Origin: Pseudomonas soli
GTDB lineage: Bacteria > Pseudomonadota > Gammaproteobacteria > Pseudomonadales > Pseudomonadaceae
DNA length: 64,000 nt
Reading direction: 5' to 3'
NCBI RefSeq assembly: GCF_900110655.1
Contig: NZ_FOEQ01000013.1
Location: 1-64,000 of the forward strand
Below are positions 26,252 to 34,978 of the stretch, piece after piece (position 1 is the first letter of the stretch; each line of letters begins with the position of its first letter). Position numbers and translations under genes: made by a program. The notes under the pieces are model-generated. The model was not told the origin of the DNA. It did no database searches and was given only the letters and a program-made list of their open reading frames with translations.

Positions 26252-27049
26252 ATGAATACCTACAGCTCCCGCCCCGTTGTCCTCTGTCTCTCCGGCCACG
26301 ACCCCAGTGGTGGCGCCGGGCTGCAGGCAGATATCGAAGCCCTGATCGCCCAGGGTTGTCACGCCGCACCCGCCGTGACCGCCCTGACCGTGCAGGATAC
26401 CGTCAACGTTTCCGACTTCCGCGTGCTCGACCGCGAGTGGGTGCTGGCCCAGGCCAACGCCGTGCTGGCCGACTCCACGGTGGCCGCGGTGAAGCTGGGG
26501 ATGCTCGGCTCGATCGAGATGGTCGACACCGTCGCCGAACTGCTGGCCGCCCACCCGCACCTGCCACTGGTCTGCGACCCGGTGCTGCGCGCCGGTGGCG
26601 GTGGCCGCCTGGGCAAGGACGAGGTCGGCTACGCGCTGCGCGAACGCCTGCTGCCGCTGGCCACCATCGCCACGCCGAACCTGCCGGAAGCACGCATTCT
26701 GGCGGAACTGCCCGAAGGCACCGCAGACGAGTGCGCCGAGAAATTGCTGCCGTTCTGTAGACACCTGTTGATAACCGGCGGTCACGGCGACGAGGTGGAA
26801 ATCCACAACCGCCTGTATAGCCGCGACGGTCAACAGCACACCTGGACCTGCCAACGCCTGCCGGGCAGCTACCACGGCTCGGGCTGCACCCTGGCCAGTG
26901 CCCTTGCCGGCCGCCTGGCCCTGGGCGAAGCATTGACCAGCGCCGTGCGCAGCGCCCTGGACTACACCTGGCGCACCCTGCGCGACGCAGAGCAGCTGGG
27001 CAAGGGCCAGTACGTGCCGCGCCGCCTGCCCCTGGATTTCTGTTCCTGA
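26252..27049 (+). CDS. thiD: Bifunctional HMP / HMP-P kinase
   Basis: A 265-residue ribokinase-family enzyme that phosphorylates hydroxymethylpyrimidine and its monophosphate in thiamine synthesis. Motifs are SGHDPSGGAGLQADIEA (about 14-30), CDPVLRAGGGGRLGKDE (about 109-125) and the anion-hole/catalytic motif SYHGSGCTLASALAG near residue 208. The ATG at 26252 fits the family start; a TTG at 26231 (with AAAAGG before it) is possible but adds only MVISSPT. The gene is followed by thiE after 14 bases and hemL 17 bases later. I saw no TPP riboswitch upstream. Confidence 0.9.
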   Translation: MNTYSSRPVVLCLSGHDPSGGAGLQADIEALIAQGCHAAPAVTALTVQDTVNVSDFRVLDREWVLAQANAVLADSTVAAVKLGMLGSIEMVDTVAELLAAHPHLPLVCDPVLRAGGGGRLGKDEVGYALRERLLPLATIATPNLPEARILAELPEGTADECAEKLLPFCRHLLITGGHGDEVEIHNRLYSRDGQQHTWTCQRLPGSYHGSGCTLASALAGRLALGEALTSAVRSALDYTWRTLRDAEQLGKGQYVPRRLPLDFCS

Positions 27050-27063
27050 CTCGAGGCCATCCG

Positions 27064-27687
27064 ATGAAGCTCCGCGGTCTGTACGCGATCACCGACAGCC
27101 AGCTGCTGGCCGGCCGTTTCCTCTCCCACGTTGAAGCGGCACTGGAAGGTGGCGTTCGTCTGCTGCAATACCGCGACAAGAGCGACGACACCGCCCCCAG
27201 ACTGCGCGAGGCCGAAGCGCTGAAGACGCTCTGTGAGCGTTACGGCACCGAGCTGATCATCAACGACGACGCCGAACTGGCTGCCCGCCTGGGCGTTGGC
27301 GTGCACCTCGGCCAGACCGATGGCCCGCTCACGCCGGCCCGCGCCCTGCTCGGCCGCCAGGCGATCATCGGCTCGACCTGCCACGCCAGCCTCGACCTCG
27401 CGCAGCAGGCCGCCAACGAGGGCGCCAGCTATGTCGCCTTCGGTCGCTTCTTCAATTCCGTCACCAAACCGGGTGCGCCCGCCGCCAGCGTCGATCTGCT
27501 GGAGCAGGCCCGCGCCCAGGTCAAGCTGCCGATCGCGGTGATCGGCGGCATCACCCTCGACAACGCCGCCCCGCTAGTCGCCCATGGCGCCGACCTGCTG
27601 GCGGTGATCCACGGCCTGTTCGGTGCCGACAGCGCGCAGGAAGTCACCCGCCGCGCCCGCGCCTTCAATGCCCTGTTCGCTTGCTGA
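27064..27687 (+). CDS. thiE: Thiamine-phosphate synthase
   Basis: A 207-residue TIM-barrel enzyme coupling HMP-pyrophosphate with hydroxyethylthiazole phosphate. Visible blocks are LYAITDSQLLAG (about 5-16), LLQYRDKSDD (the Mg/diphosphate site, about 34-43), VHLGQTDGPL (about 80-89), FGRFFNSVTKPGAPAAS and PIAVIGGITLDNAAPL. Length and order match the family. It lies 14 bases after thiD and 17 before hemL, so these form one operon together. No irregularity is seen. Confidence 0.92.
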   Translation: MKLRGLYAITDSQLLAGRFLSHVEAALEGGVRLLQYRDKSDDTAPRLREAEALKTLCERYGTELIINDDAELAARLGVGVHLGQTDGPLTPARALLGRQAIIGSTCHASLDLAQQAANEGASYVAFGRFFNSVTKPGAPAASVDLLEQARAQVKLPIAVIGGITLDNAAPLVAHGADLLAVIHGLFGADSAQEVTRRARAFNALFAC

Positions 27688-27704
27688 TTTCGAGAGAAGA
27701 TCCC

Positions 27705-28988
27705 ATGTCCCGTTCCGAAGCCCTGTTCGCCCAAGCCCAGAAACACATCCCCGGTGGCGTCAACTCGCCGGTGCGCGCCTTCAAGAGCGTCGGCGGCACC
27801 CCACTGTTCTTCAAGCACGCCGAAGGCGCCTACGTCATCGATGAAGACGACAAGCGCTACGTCGACTATGTCGGTTCCTGGGGCCCGATGATCCTCGGCC
27901 ATGCCCATCCGGACGTGCTGGACTCCGTACGCAAGCAGTTGGAGCACGGTTTGTCCTACGGCGCGCCGACCGCCATGGAAACCGAGATGGCCGACCTGGT
28001 CTGCTCGATCGTGCCGTCGATGGAGATGGTGCGCATGGTCAGCTCCGGCACCGAAGCGACCATGAGCGCCATCCGCCTGGCCCGTGGCTACACCGGCCGT
28101 GACGCCATCATCAAGTTCGAAGGCTGCTACCACGGTCACTCCGACAGCCTGCTGGTCAAGGCCGGCTCCGGCCTGCTGACCCAGGGTGTGCCAAGCTCGG
28201 CCGGGGTGCCGGCGGACTTCGCCAAGCACACCCTGACCCTACCGTTCAACGACATCGCCGCGGTCGAGAAGACCCTGGCCGACGTCGGCCAGACCGTGGC
28301 CTGCATCATCGTCGAGCCGGTGGCCGGCAACATGAACTGCGTGCCGCCGGCGCCGGGCTTCCTCGAAGGCCTGCGCGCATTGTGCGACAAACACGGCGTG
28401 GTACTGATCTTCGACGAGGTGATGACCGGCTTCCGCGTCTCCCTTGGCGGTGCCCAAGGCCACTACGGCATCACCCCCGACCTGTCGACCTTCGGCAAGA
28501 TCGTCGGCGGCGGCATGCCGGTCGGCTGCTTCGGAGGCAAGCGCGAGATCATGGGCTGCATCGCCCCGCTGGGCCCGGTCTACCAGGCCGGTACCCTGTC
28601 GGGCAATCCGTTGGCCATGGCCGCCGGCCTGACCACCCTGAAGCTGATCAGCCGCCCGGGCTTCCATGACGAGCTGAGTGCCTTCACCAGCCGCATGCTC
28701 GATGGCCTGCAACAGCGTGCCGACGCTGCCGGTATCCCGTTCGTAACCACCCAGGCGGGCGCCATGTTTGGCCTGTACTTCAGCGGCGCCGACGATATCG
28801 TCACCTTCGACGACGTGATGGCCAGCGATGCCGAACGCTTCAAGCGCTTCTTCCATCTGATGCTCGAAGGCGGCGTTTACCTGGCGCCAAGCGCATTCGA
28901 GGCGGGCTTCACCTCAATCGCCCATGGTGACAAGGAGCTGCAGATCACCCTGGATGCTGCCGAGCGGGCATTTGCCAAGCTGAAGTAA
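27705..28988 (+). CDS. hemL: Glutamate-1-semialdehyde 2,1-aminomutase
   Basis: A 427-residue PLP-dependent aminotransferase fold enzyme converting glutamate semialdehyde to 5-aminolevulinate, the tetrapyrrole precursor. The PLP lysine is K265 in TFGKIVGGGMPVG, with VLIFDEVMTGFR (PLP-binding Asp) about 30 residues before it. The N-terminal PGGVNSPVRAFKSVGGTPLF fits the family. The ATG at 27705 has GAGAAGA at 6-8 bases. It ends an operon with thiD and thiE and is followed by a strong hairpin (28995-29034). Confidence 0.93.
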   Translation: MSRSEALFAQAQKHIPGGVNSPVRAFKSVGGTPLFFKHAEGAYVIDEDDKRYVDYVGSWGPMILGHAHPDVLDSVRKQLEHGLSYGAPTAMETEMADLVCSIVPSMEMVRMVSSGTEATMSAIRLARGYTGRDAIIKFEGCYHGHSDSLLVKAGSGLLTQGVPSSAGVPADFAKHTLTLPFNDIAAVEKTLADVGQTVACIIVEPVAGNMNCVPPAPGFLEGLRALCDKHGVVLIFDEVMTGFRVSLGGAQGHYGITPDLSTFGKIVGGGMPVGCFGGKREIMGCIAPLGPVYQAGTLSGNPLAMAAGLTTLKLISRPGFHDELSAFTSRMLDGLQQRADAAGIPFVTTQAGAMFGLYFSGADDIVTFDDVMASDAERFKRFFHLMLEGGVYLAPSAFEAGFTSIAHGDKELQITLDAAERAFAKLK

Positions 28989-28994
28989 AGGATG

Positions 28995-29034
28995 TGCCTG
29001 GCTCTGCCTGATTGCGATCAGGCAGAGCCAGGCA
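28995..29034 (+). terminator. Strong terminator hairpin after hemL
   Basis: TGCCTGGCTCTGCCTGAT and ATCAGGCAGAGCCAGGCA form a perfect 18-bp stem around a TGCG loop. No U-tract follows, so it may be RNA-stabilising or act as a terminator with help. It closes the thiD-thiE-hemL operon. Confidence 0.6.
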
Positions 29035-29096
29035 AGCCTGTGACACCCATCACAACCCGACGCGTCCCATTGTGCTGTAGAAATTCGCGTAAATCT

Positions 29097-29126
29097 TTGT
29101 AAGGTAGGCGCTGCTTATCCCATAAT
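29097..29126 (+). promoter_or_regulatory. Putative sigma-70 promoter for the Sel1-repeat gene
   Basis: TTGTAA (29097-29102) and CATAAT (29121-29126) are spaced by 18 bases, about 50 bases before the ATG at 29176. Confidence 0.4.
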
Positions 29127-29175
29127 GTGCCACCAGAGACATTGGCCGCAGCTTTGCAGAGGTAAGTCGATCCCC

Positions 29176-29721
29176 ATGAACCGCACCGGCCGCGCCCTGA
29201 CCCTGGGCTGCCTGTTGCTTCTTCAGCCCCTGCTGGCACTGGCAGAGGGCGGTAATTCGTTGCTGATTCCGGCGACGGGCCGCTGCGCCCTCGATACCGC
29301 GCCCGAAGACCTGCAAAATGCCCTCAAGGCCTGTGAGCAAATCGCGCAGTCAGGGGATGCCGAAGCGCAGTACGAGCTGGGCGAGTTCTACTACAGCGGC
29401 ACACCGCGTCAACTCGACAACGCGCTCAAATGGTTCGAGAAAGCCTCGCTGCAAGGCCAGGCGCAGGCACAGTACCGCCTCGGATCGATGTTCTTCCACG
29501 GTGAAGGGGTCAAGGCGAACAACGTCCAAGCCTACATACTGCTCAAGATCGCCGCGGTCAACGGTGCCGAGGACGCGCTGGACATGGCTGACGAAGTCAC
29601 CGAGCAAATGCCCCGCGACGAACTCGAGCACGCTACCCAGGTACTCGGCCAGATCTTCCGCAAATACCTGCTGGAACTGCAGAATGCCGAAGGGCGCACC
29701 CCTTTCTCTCCCCTTCCCTGA
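29176..29721 (+). CDS. Secreted Sel1-like (TPR-related) repeat protein
   Basis: A 181-residue protein with a signal peptide (about 1-23, cleaved near ALAE-GG). The mature part begins with two cysteines (C37, C53) and then Sel1-like repeats (about 61-96, with AEAQYELGEFYYSGTPRQLD, and about 97-132, AQAQYRLGSMFFHGEGVKAN). Sel1 repeats mediate protein-protein contacts, often in the envelope. The C-terminal 50 residues are helical and charged. No partner is identifiable. It sits where P. aeruginosa has an SLR gene next to miaB, but here the next gene is ybeZ. Confidence 0.72.
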   Translation: MNRTGRALTLGCLLLLQPLLALAEGGNSLLIPATGRCALDTAPEDLQNALKACEQIAQSGDAEAQYELGEFYYSGTPRQLDNALKWFEKASLQGQAQAQYRLGSMFFHGEGVKANNVQAYILLKIAAVNGAEDALDMADEVTEQMPRDELEHATQVLGQIFRKYLLELQNAEGRTPFSPLP

Positions 29722-29888
29722 ACCATTGCCCTGCCTGTAGCTGGCCCCTATCATCAATTCGTCAGCTTGCCCCGCCATGCTCGAGGACGCTTCGCACCGA
29801 CCCTTGATCGTTTCAGTGCTTTCGCCACTGCCACTCTAGGGTTATTCTTGAGTTCACATTCATTGCCGTCGAGCGGCTAAAAACGACC

Positions 29889-30887
29889 TTGAACGCACCC
29901 ATACAACCCCATCGCTTCATCCTCGAACCCTTCGAGGCCCACCGTTTCGCCAACCTGTGCGGCCAGTTCGACGAGCACCTGCGCCTGATCGAACAACGCC
30001 TGGCCATCGAGATCCGCAACCGCGGCAATCAGTTCGAACTGATTGGAGAACCCAAGACCACTTCTGCCGCCGAACAGCTGCTGCGCCGCCTCTATCGCGA
30101 GACCAAGGCAACCGACCTGTCGCCGGAAACGGTCCACCTTTATCTTCAGGAATCGGCGGTTGAGAGCCTCGAGAATCCGGCTGTCAACGAGGTCAGCGTC
30201 TCGCTGCGCACGCGCAAGGGCAACATTCGCCCACGCGGCGTCAACCAGCAGCGCTACGTCAAGGAAATCCTGGCCAACGACATCAACTTCGGCATCGGCC
30301 CGGCCGGTACCGGCAAGACCTACCTGGCCGTAGCCTGCGCGGTCGATGCGCTGGAGCGCGAGCAGGTGCGCCGCATCTTGCTGGTGCGCCCGGCGGTCGA
30401 GGCCGGCGAAAAGCTCGGTTTCCTGCCCGGCGACCTGGCCCAAAAGATCGACCCGTACCTACGCCCGCTCTACGACGCACTTTACGAGATGCTTGGCTTC
30501 GAGCACGTGGCCAAACTGATCGAGCGCCAGGTGATCGAGATCGCTCCGCTGGCCTACATGCGCGGCCGCACCCTGAACAACAGCTTCATCATCCTCGACG
30601 AGAGTCAGAACACCACGCTCGAACAGATGAAGATGTTCCTCACCCGCATCGGCTTTGGCTCGACCGCGGTGATCACCGGTGACATCACCCAGGTCGACCT
30701 GCCCCGCGGCACCAAGTCGGGCCTGGCCCATGTGATCGAGGTGCTCAAGGACGTGCCAGGCATCAGCTTCACCCATTTCCAGCCAAAGGACGTGGTACGC
30801 CACCCGTTGGTGCAGCGTATCGTCGAAGCCTACGACCGCTTCGAAGCCCGTCAGTCCAAGCCCGAGGCACCCGGCAAAGATGCTTGA
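29889..30887 (+). CDS. ybeZ: PhoH-family ATPase YbeZ
   Basis: A 332-residue PhoH/YbeZ ATPase. Walker A is GPAGTGKT (137-144), Walker B IILDESQN, and RGRTLNNSFII fits the family. E. coli YbeZ partners the RNase YbeY in rRNA quality control. The start at 29889 is TTG (MNAPIQPHRF if read as Met); the product begins with the usual NAPIQPHRFILEPFEA segment and no good ATG lies nearer. Its last 8 bases overlap ybeY, indicating coupling. In other Pseudomonas miaB usually lies immediately upstream; here only 167 noncoding bases separate it from the Sel1 gene. Confidence 0.9.
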   Translation: MNAPIQPHRFILEPFEAHRFANLCGQFDEHLRLIEQRLAIEIRNRGNQFELIGEPKTTSAAEQLLRRLYRETKATDLSPETVHLYLQESAVESLENPAVNEVSVSLRTRKGNIRPRGVNQQRYVKEILANDINFGIGPAGTGKTYLAVACAVDALEREQVRRILLVRPAVEAGEKLGFLPGDLAQKIDPYLRPLYDALYEMLGFEHVAKLIERQVIEIAPLAYMRGRTLNNSFIILDESQNTTLEQMKMFLTRIGFGSTAVITGDITQVDLPRGTKSGLAHVIEVLKDVPGISFTHFQPKDVVRHPLVQRIVEAYDRFEARQSKPEAPGKDA

Positions 30888-31353
30888 ACTCGACCTGCAA
30901 CGGGCCACGGACGCCGCTGCCCCGGATGACGCCGCCTTCCGCCGATGGTGCGAACTTGCCCTGCGCCAGCGCAGCGCCGACTCGGAAATGACCATTCGCC
31001 TGGTCGACGCCGCCGAAGGCCGCGAGCTGAACCACACCTACCGGCACAAGGACTACGCCACCAACGTGCTGTCATTCCCCGCCGACGTCCCGGACGAGTT
31101 GCTCGATATCCCGCTGTTGGGTGACCTGGTGATCTGCGTGCCAGTGGTCGAGCGCGAGGCCGCCGAACAGGGCAAATCCCTGGAGGCGCACTGGGCGCAC
31201 CTGGTCATCCACGGCTGCCTGCACCTGCTCGGCTACGACCACATCGAAGACGATGAGGCCGAGGAAATGGAAGCGTTGGAACGGCAATTGCTGGCGGAAC
31301 TGGGTCATCCGGACCCTTACGCCGACGACGAAACCGAAACAATCACACACTGA
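30880..31353 (+). CDS. ybeY: Endoribonuclease YbeY (rRNA maturation)
   Basis: A 157-residue metal-dependent RNase. The zinc motif HGCLHLLGYDH contains H111, H115 and H121 as in the UPF0054 family; an invariant Arg region (about 52-70, HTYRHKDYATNVLSFP) is present. It acts with YbeZ in 16S rRNA 3'-end maturation and 70S quality control. It overlaps ybeZ by 8 bases and precedes corC by 26, as in the conserved ybeZ-ybeY-ybeX-lnt operon. Confidence 0.93.
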   Translation: MLELDLQRATDAAAPDDAAFRRWCELALRQRSADSEMTIRLVDAAEGRELNHTYRHKDYATNVLSFPADVPDELLDIPLLGDLVICVPVVEREAAEQGKSLEAHWAHLVIHGCLHLLGYDHIEDDEAEEMEALERQLLAELGHPDPYADDETETITH

Positions 31354-31379
31354 TACTGCAAGGATCACGAGTAACCGCC

Positions 31380-32219
31380 ATGAGCGAAGACCGATCGAGC
31401 AACGGGCAAAAGTCCTGGTTGGGTAAGCTGACCCAGGCTTTTGCCCATGAGCCGAAAAACCGCCAGGAGCTCCTCGAGCTGCTGCGCGAAGCCCATCAGA
31501 ACAAGCTGCTCGACAGCGAAGCGCTGACCATCGTCGAAGGCGCCATCCAGGTCGCCGACCTGCAGGTGCGCGACATCATGGTGCCGCGTTCGCAGATGAT
31601 CAGCATCAAGGCCAACCAGTCGCCCCGCGAGTTCCTGCCGGCAGTTATCGATGCCGCGCACTCGCGCTACCCGGTGATTGGCGAGAGCCACGACGATGTG
31701 CTCGGCATCCTGCTCGCCAAGGACCTGCTGCCGCTGATCCTCAAGGAGAATGGCGACAGCTTCAACATCAAGGATCTGCTGCGCCCGGCCACCTTCGTGC
31801 CCGAGTCCAAGCGCCTGAACGTGCTGCTGCGCGAGTTCCGCGCCAACCACAATCACATGGCCATCGTCATCGACGAGTACGGCGGCGTGGCGGGGCTGGT
31901 GACCATCGAAGACGTGCTCGAGCAGATCGTCGGCGATATCGAGGACGAGCATGACGTCGAGGAAGACAGCTACATCAAGCCGCTGCCCAGCGGCGACTTC
32001 CTGGTCAAGGCCCTGACCCCGATCGAGAACTTCAACGAGTTCTTCGACAGCGAGTTCTCCGATGACGAGTTCGATACGGTCGGCGGCCTGGTGATGAGTG
32101 CGTTCGGCCATTTGCCCAAACGTAACGAAACCACCGAGATCGGCGGCTACCGCTTCCGCATTCTCAATGCCGACAGCCGCCGGATACACTTGCTGCGCCT
32201 GACACCGATCAACCGTTAA
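31380..32219 (+). CDS. corC: CBS-domain protein CorC/YbeX
   Basis: A 279-residue CorC/YbeX protein. Two CBS domains cover about 60-185: one with VRDIMVPRSQM at about 63-73, the other with FRANHNHMAIVIDEYGGVAGLVTIEDVLEQIVGDIEDEHD. The C-terminal CorC_HlyC domain (about 200-278) has SDDEFDTVGGLV. It lacks an N-terminal membrane DUF21 domain, so it is soluble. In enterics it is linked to Mg/Co efflux; YbeX has also been tied to ribosome metabolism. It is between ybeY and lnt in the operon. Confidence 0.9.
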   Translation: MSEDRSSNGQKSWLGKLTQAFAHEPKNRQELLELLREAHQNKLLDSEALTIVEGAIQVADLQVRDIMVPRSQMISIKANQSPREFLPAVIDAAHSRYPVIGESHDDVLGILLAKDLLPLILKENGDSFNIKDLLRPATFVPESKRLNVLLREFRANHNHMAIVIDEYGGVAGLVTIEDVLEQIVGDIEDEHDVEEDSYIKPLPSGDFLVKALTPIENFNEFFDSEFSDDEFDTVGGLVMSAFGHLPKRNETTEIGGYRFRILNADSRRIHLLRLTPINR

Positions 32220-32227
32220 GGACGAAC

Positions 32228-33745
32228 ATGCGCTGGATCACCCGCCCCGGCTGGCCCGGTAACCTGCTGGCCATGGCGGCCGGCGCTTCCACCCTGCTGG
32301 CCCTGGCCCCCTTCGACATCTGGCCGCTGGCCCTGCTGTCCCTCGCGCTGTTCTATGCAGGGCTGCGCGAACTGAGCCCGCGCCAGGCGCTGGGCCGGGG
32401 CTGGTGCTTCGGCTTCGGCCTCTACGGTGCCGGCACCTGGTGGATCTACGTCAGCATGAACACCTATGGCGGCGCCTCGCCGCTGCTGGCAATCCTGCTG
32501 CTGCTGGCGTTTTTCGCCTGCCTGGCCTTCTTCTTCGCCCTGCCCGCCTGGCTTTGGGCACGCTGGTTGCGGCGTGACGAGGCGCCACTGGCCGACGCCT
32601 TGTGCTTTGCCGCCCTGTGGTTGCTGCAAGAAGCTTTCCGAGGCTGGTTCCTCACCGGTTTCCCGTGGCTCTACGCAGGTTACAGCCAGCTCGACGGCCC
32701 CCTCGCGGGCCTGGCGCCGCTGGGCGGTGTGTGGCTGATCTCGTTCGCTCTGGCGTTGACCGCGGCCCTGCTGTGCAACCTCCATCGCCTTCGCGAGCGC
32801 CGCTCGTTCTTGGCCGTTGGTGTAGCACTGTTGGTGGCGCCTTGGATTATTGGCCTGGCTCTGAAGGATCATGCCTGGACGCAACCGGCGGGCGATCCAC
32901 TGAAGGTCGCTGCCCTGCAAGGCAACGTCGAACAGGATCTGAAGTGGGACCCGGCACACGTGAATGCGCAACTGGCGCTGTACCGTGACATGAGCTTCAG
33001 CTCGAAGCCCGTCGATCTGCTGATCTGGCCGGAAACCGCCGTGCCGGTACTCAAGGACCAGGCCCAGGGCTACATCGACATGATGGGCACCTTCGCCGCC
33101 GAACGGCATTCGGCGTTGATCACCGGGTTGCCGGTGCGGCAGATGGTTCACCACCAACGCCGCTACTTCAACGGCATCACTGTGGCCGGCGAAGGCGACG
33201 GCACCTACCTCAAGCAGAAGCTGGTGCCCTTCGGTGAGTATGTGCCCTTGCAGGACATGCTGCGCGGCCTGATCGAGTTCTTCAACTTGCCGATGTCGGA
33301 TTTCGCCCGTGGCCCCGCGGACCAGCCACTGCTGCAGGCCAAGGGGTACCAGGTCGCCCCGTACATCTGCTACGAAGTGGTCTATCCCGAGTTCGCTGCG
33401 AGCCTGGCCGCACGCAGCGACCTGCTGCTGACCATCAGCAACGACACTTGGTTCGGCACCTCGATCGGCCCGCTGCAGCACCTGCAGATGGCCCAGATGC
33501 GCGCGCTGGAGGCCGGCCGCTGGATGATCCGCGCCACCAACAACGGTGTGACCGCGCTGATCGACCCGTTCGGCAGGATCACCGCGCAGGTCCCGCAGTT
33601 CCAGCGGGCGGTCCTGTATGGCGAGGTGGTACCGATGCAGCAACTGACGCCGTACCTGCAATGGCGCTCGTGGCCGCTGGCGATCGTCTGCGTGCTGCTA
33701 CTGGGCTGGGCCTTGCTGGCCGGACGCATCGCGCGAACCGTCTGA
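32228..33745 (+). CDS. lnt: Apolipoprotein N-acyltransferase
   Basis: A 505-residue integral inner-membrane enzyme that N-acylates the Cys of lipoproteins, the last step of lipoprotein maturation. About eight hydrophobic helices are N-terminal, and a periplasmic nitrilase-like domain follows (about 225-480). Catalytic residues match E. coli Lnt: E269 in IWPETAVP, K331 in KQKLVPFGEYVP and C381 in APYICYEVVYPE. The C-terminal helix follows. It is 8 bases after corC, in the conserved operon. A hairpin separates it from the convergent ydcF-like gene. Confidence 0.93.
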   Translation: MRWITRPGWPGNLLAMAAGASTLLALAPFDIWPLALLSLALFYAGLRELSPRQALGRGWCFGFGLYGAGTWWIYVSMNTYGGASPLLAILLLLAFFACLAFFFALPAWLWARWLRRDEAPLADALCFAALWLLQEAFRGWFLTGFPWLYAGYSQLDGPLAGLAPLGGVWLISFALALTAALLCNLHRLRERRSFLAVGVALLVAPWIIGLALKDHAWTQPAGDPLKVAALQGNVEQDLKWDPAHVNAQLALYRDMSFSSKPVDLLIWPETAVPVLKDQAQGYIDMMGTFAAERHSALITGLPVRQMVHHQRRYFNGITVAGEGDGTYLKQKLVPFGEYVPLQDMLRGLIEFFNLPMSDFARGPADQPLLQAKGYQVAPYICYEVVYPEFAASLAARSDLLLTISNDTWFGTSIGPLQHLQMAQMRALEAGRWMIRATNNGVTALIDPFGRITAQVPQFQRAVLYGEVVPMQQLTPYLQWRSWPLAIVCVLLLGWALLAGRIARTV

Positions 33746-33752
33746 GGCACCC

Positions 33753-33775
33753 CTGGGGCTGCTACGCAGCCCCAG
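33753..33775. terminator. Hairpin between convergent lnt and DUF218 gene
   Basis: CTGGGGCTGC and GCAGCCCCAG form a perfect 10-bp stem with a TAC loop; T-rich sequence follows weakly. The central 19 bases are identical to the hairpin at 7065-7083, so this is a reused bidirectional terminator. Confidence 0.6.
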
Positions 33776-33778
33776 TCC

Positions 33779-34543
33779 TTAGTAGAACAGGCGATACCCC
33801 ACCAAGCCCGCCGCCTCGTTGAGCAACTGCCCGCTCTGCCACATTGCCCGGGTTTCCGGCAGCAATCCCGCGAACGGCCGCGCATGATCCCTCCCCAGGA
33901 ACCCCACCGGTGCCGGTACCACTTCGAACCCGGCCCGCTCGAAACTCCAGCGCGAGCGCTGCATGTGCCAGGCCTGTGTCACCACCACTACCCGCTTGAT
34001 ACCCAGCGGCTGCAACACCTTGGCGCTGAACTCGGCGTTTTCCCAGGTGGTGCGGCTGGCTTCCTCCTTCCAGGAAACCTTTACCGCAAAATCCGCCTCC
34101 AGGCGGTCAGCCATCAGCTGGGCCTCACTGGGCGGCGTGCCATAGTGCAAGCCACCGCTGGTCAGCACCGGCAGCCCTGAGGCCTTGGCCAGTTGCGCGG
34201 CGTAGCGCATGCGCTCGAGGGCGACGTAGGTTGGCTGATCAAGACCACCCCAGGCCGGATCGCCGCGCTCCCGCCCGGCACCCAGGACCACGATGGCGTC
34301 GGCCCTGGAGGCCAGGCCTGCCCACCCCTCGAGCGCCAACGCAGGCTCTGTTTCAAGGGTTCGGGCAACTTGCTCGACCGTCAGTGGCAAGCTCATCAGC
34401 CACAAGCCACCCAACCCCAGGGTGAAACAGGCCGCGGCCAGGCGTGGACGGCGACGGCGCCACCACCAAGCGGCAAGCAGCAACAGGAACAGGACGCCGG
34501 GCGGCATCAACCATTGTTTGATGAAAAAGCGCAGCGGCATCAC
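33779..34543 (-). CDS. YdcF/DUF218-family membrane protein (ElyC-like)
   Basis: A 254-residue DUF218 (YdcF/ElyC-like) protein. Two hydrophobic segments are N-terminal (MPPGVLFLLLLAAWWWRR and LAAACFTLGLGGLWLMSLPL), so the DUF218 domain faces the periplasm. That domain has DAIVVLGAGRERG (about 83-95), LPVLTSGGLHYGTPPSEAQLMA and WENAEFSAKVLQPLGIKRVVVVTQAWHMQRS. E. coli ElyC affects peptidoglycan synthesis at low temperature; that role is inferred. It is transcribed convergently with lnt. Confidence 0.8.
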   Translation of the reverse strand: MMPLRFFIKQWLMPPGVLFLLLLAAWWWRRRRPRLAAACFTLGLGGLWLMSLPLTVEQVARTLETEPALALEGWAGLASRADAIVVLGAGRERGDPAWGGLDQPTYVALERMRYAAQLAKASGLPVLTSGGLHYGTPPSEAQLMADRLEADFAVKVSWKEEASRTTWENAEFSAKVLQPLGIKRVVVVTQAWHMQRSRWSFERAGFEVVPAPVGFLGRDHARPFAGLLPETRAMWQSGQLLNEAAGLVGYRLFY

Positions 34544-34663
34544 ACACCTCCATGGAAGGCGTGCAGCCTAAGAGGATCGGCGCCGGGCCTCAAGGGCAAC
34601 CGGCGCCGATCGATGCGTGCATTGCGAAAACCGGCGCGTCGCCGCGCCTGCAACCCTGAACGG

Positions 34664-34978
34664 CTATCGGGACGGCAATGTCCTGGAGCTGGCTGGGGCG
34701 CCGGGGCGCCTGCGGTCCTTGAGCCAGACGATCCTGGCCGAGGACGGCTCCGGTTGCGGGTAGGCACCGGCACTGGCAAAGCGGCCGTCCGGGAGGGATT
34801 CCAGGTAGGCCTTGATGACTTCGAACTCGGCATGGCTCAGGCCACGCAACTCCAGTTCGGCAGGCATCTCGTCGCGCAATCGCACCGAGGTCCTGGCCAC
34901 TTCCAATGCCAGGCCCAGCCGGTCGATCAGGCGTTCGTATAGCTCCGGTTTGCTTGCGGTTAGTTGCGACTCTCCCAT
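34664..34978 (-). CDS. Conserved hypothetical protein, 104 aa
   Basis: A 104-residue acidic/basic mixed protein without signal peptide or membrane segment. The N-terminal half is predicted helical (PELYERLIDRLGLALEVARTSVRLRDEMP). The C-terminus is Pro/Ala/Arg-rich. The ATG has GAGGTG about 5 bases upstream, which supports a real gene. It sits divergent to leuS, in the place where other Pseudomonas genomes carry a small conserved hypothetical gene. I do not recognise a domain. Confidence 0.6.
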   Translation of the reverse strand: MGESQLTASKPELYERLIDRLGLALEVARTSVRLRDEMPAELELRGLSHAEFEVIKAYLESLPDGRFASAGAYPQPEPSSARIVWLKDRRRPGAPASSRTLPSR

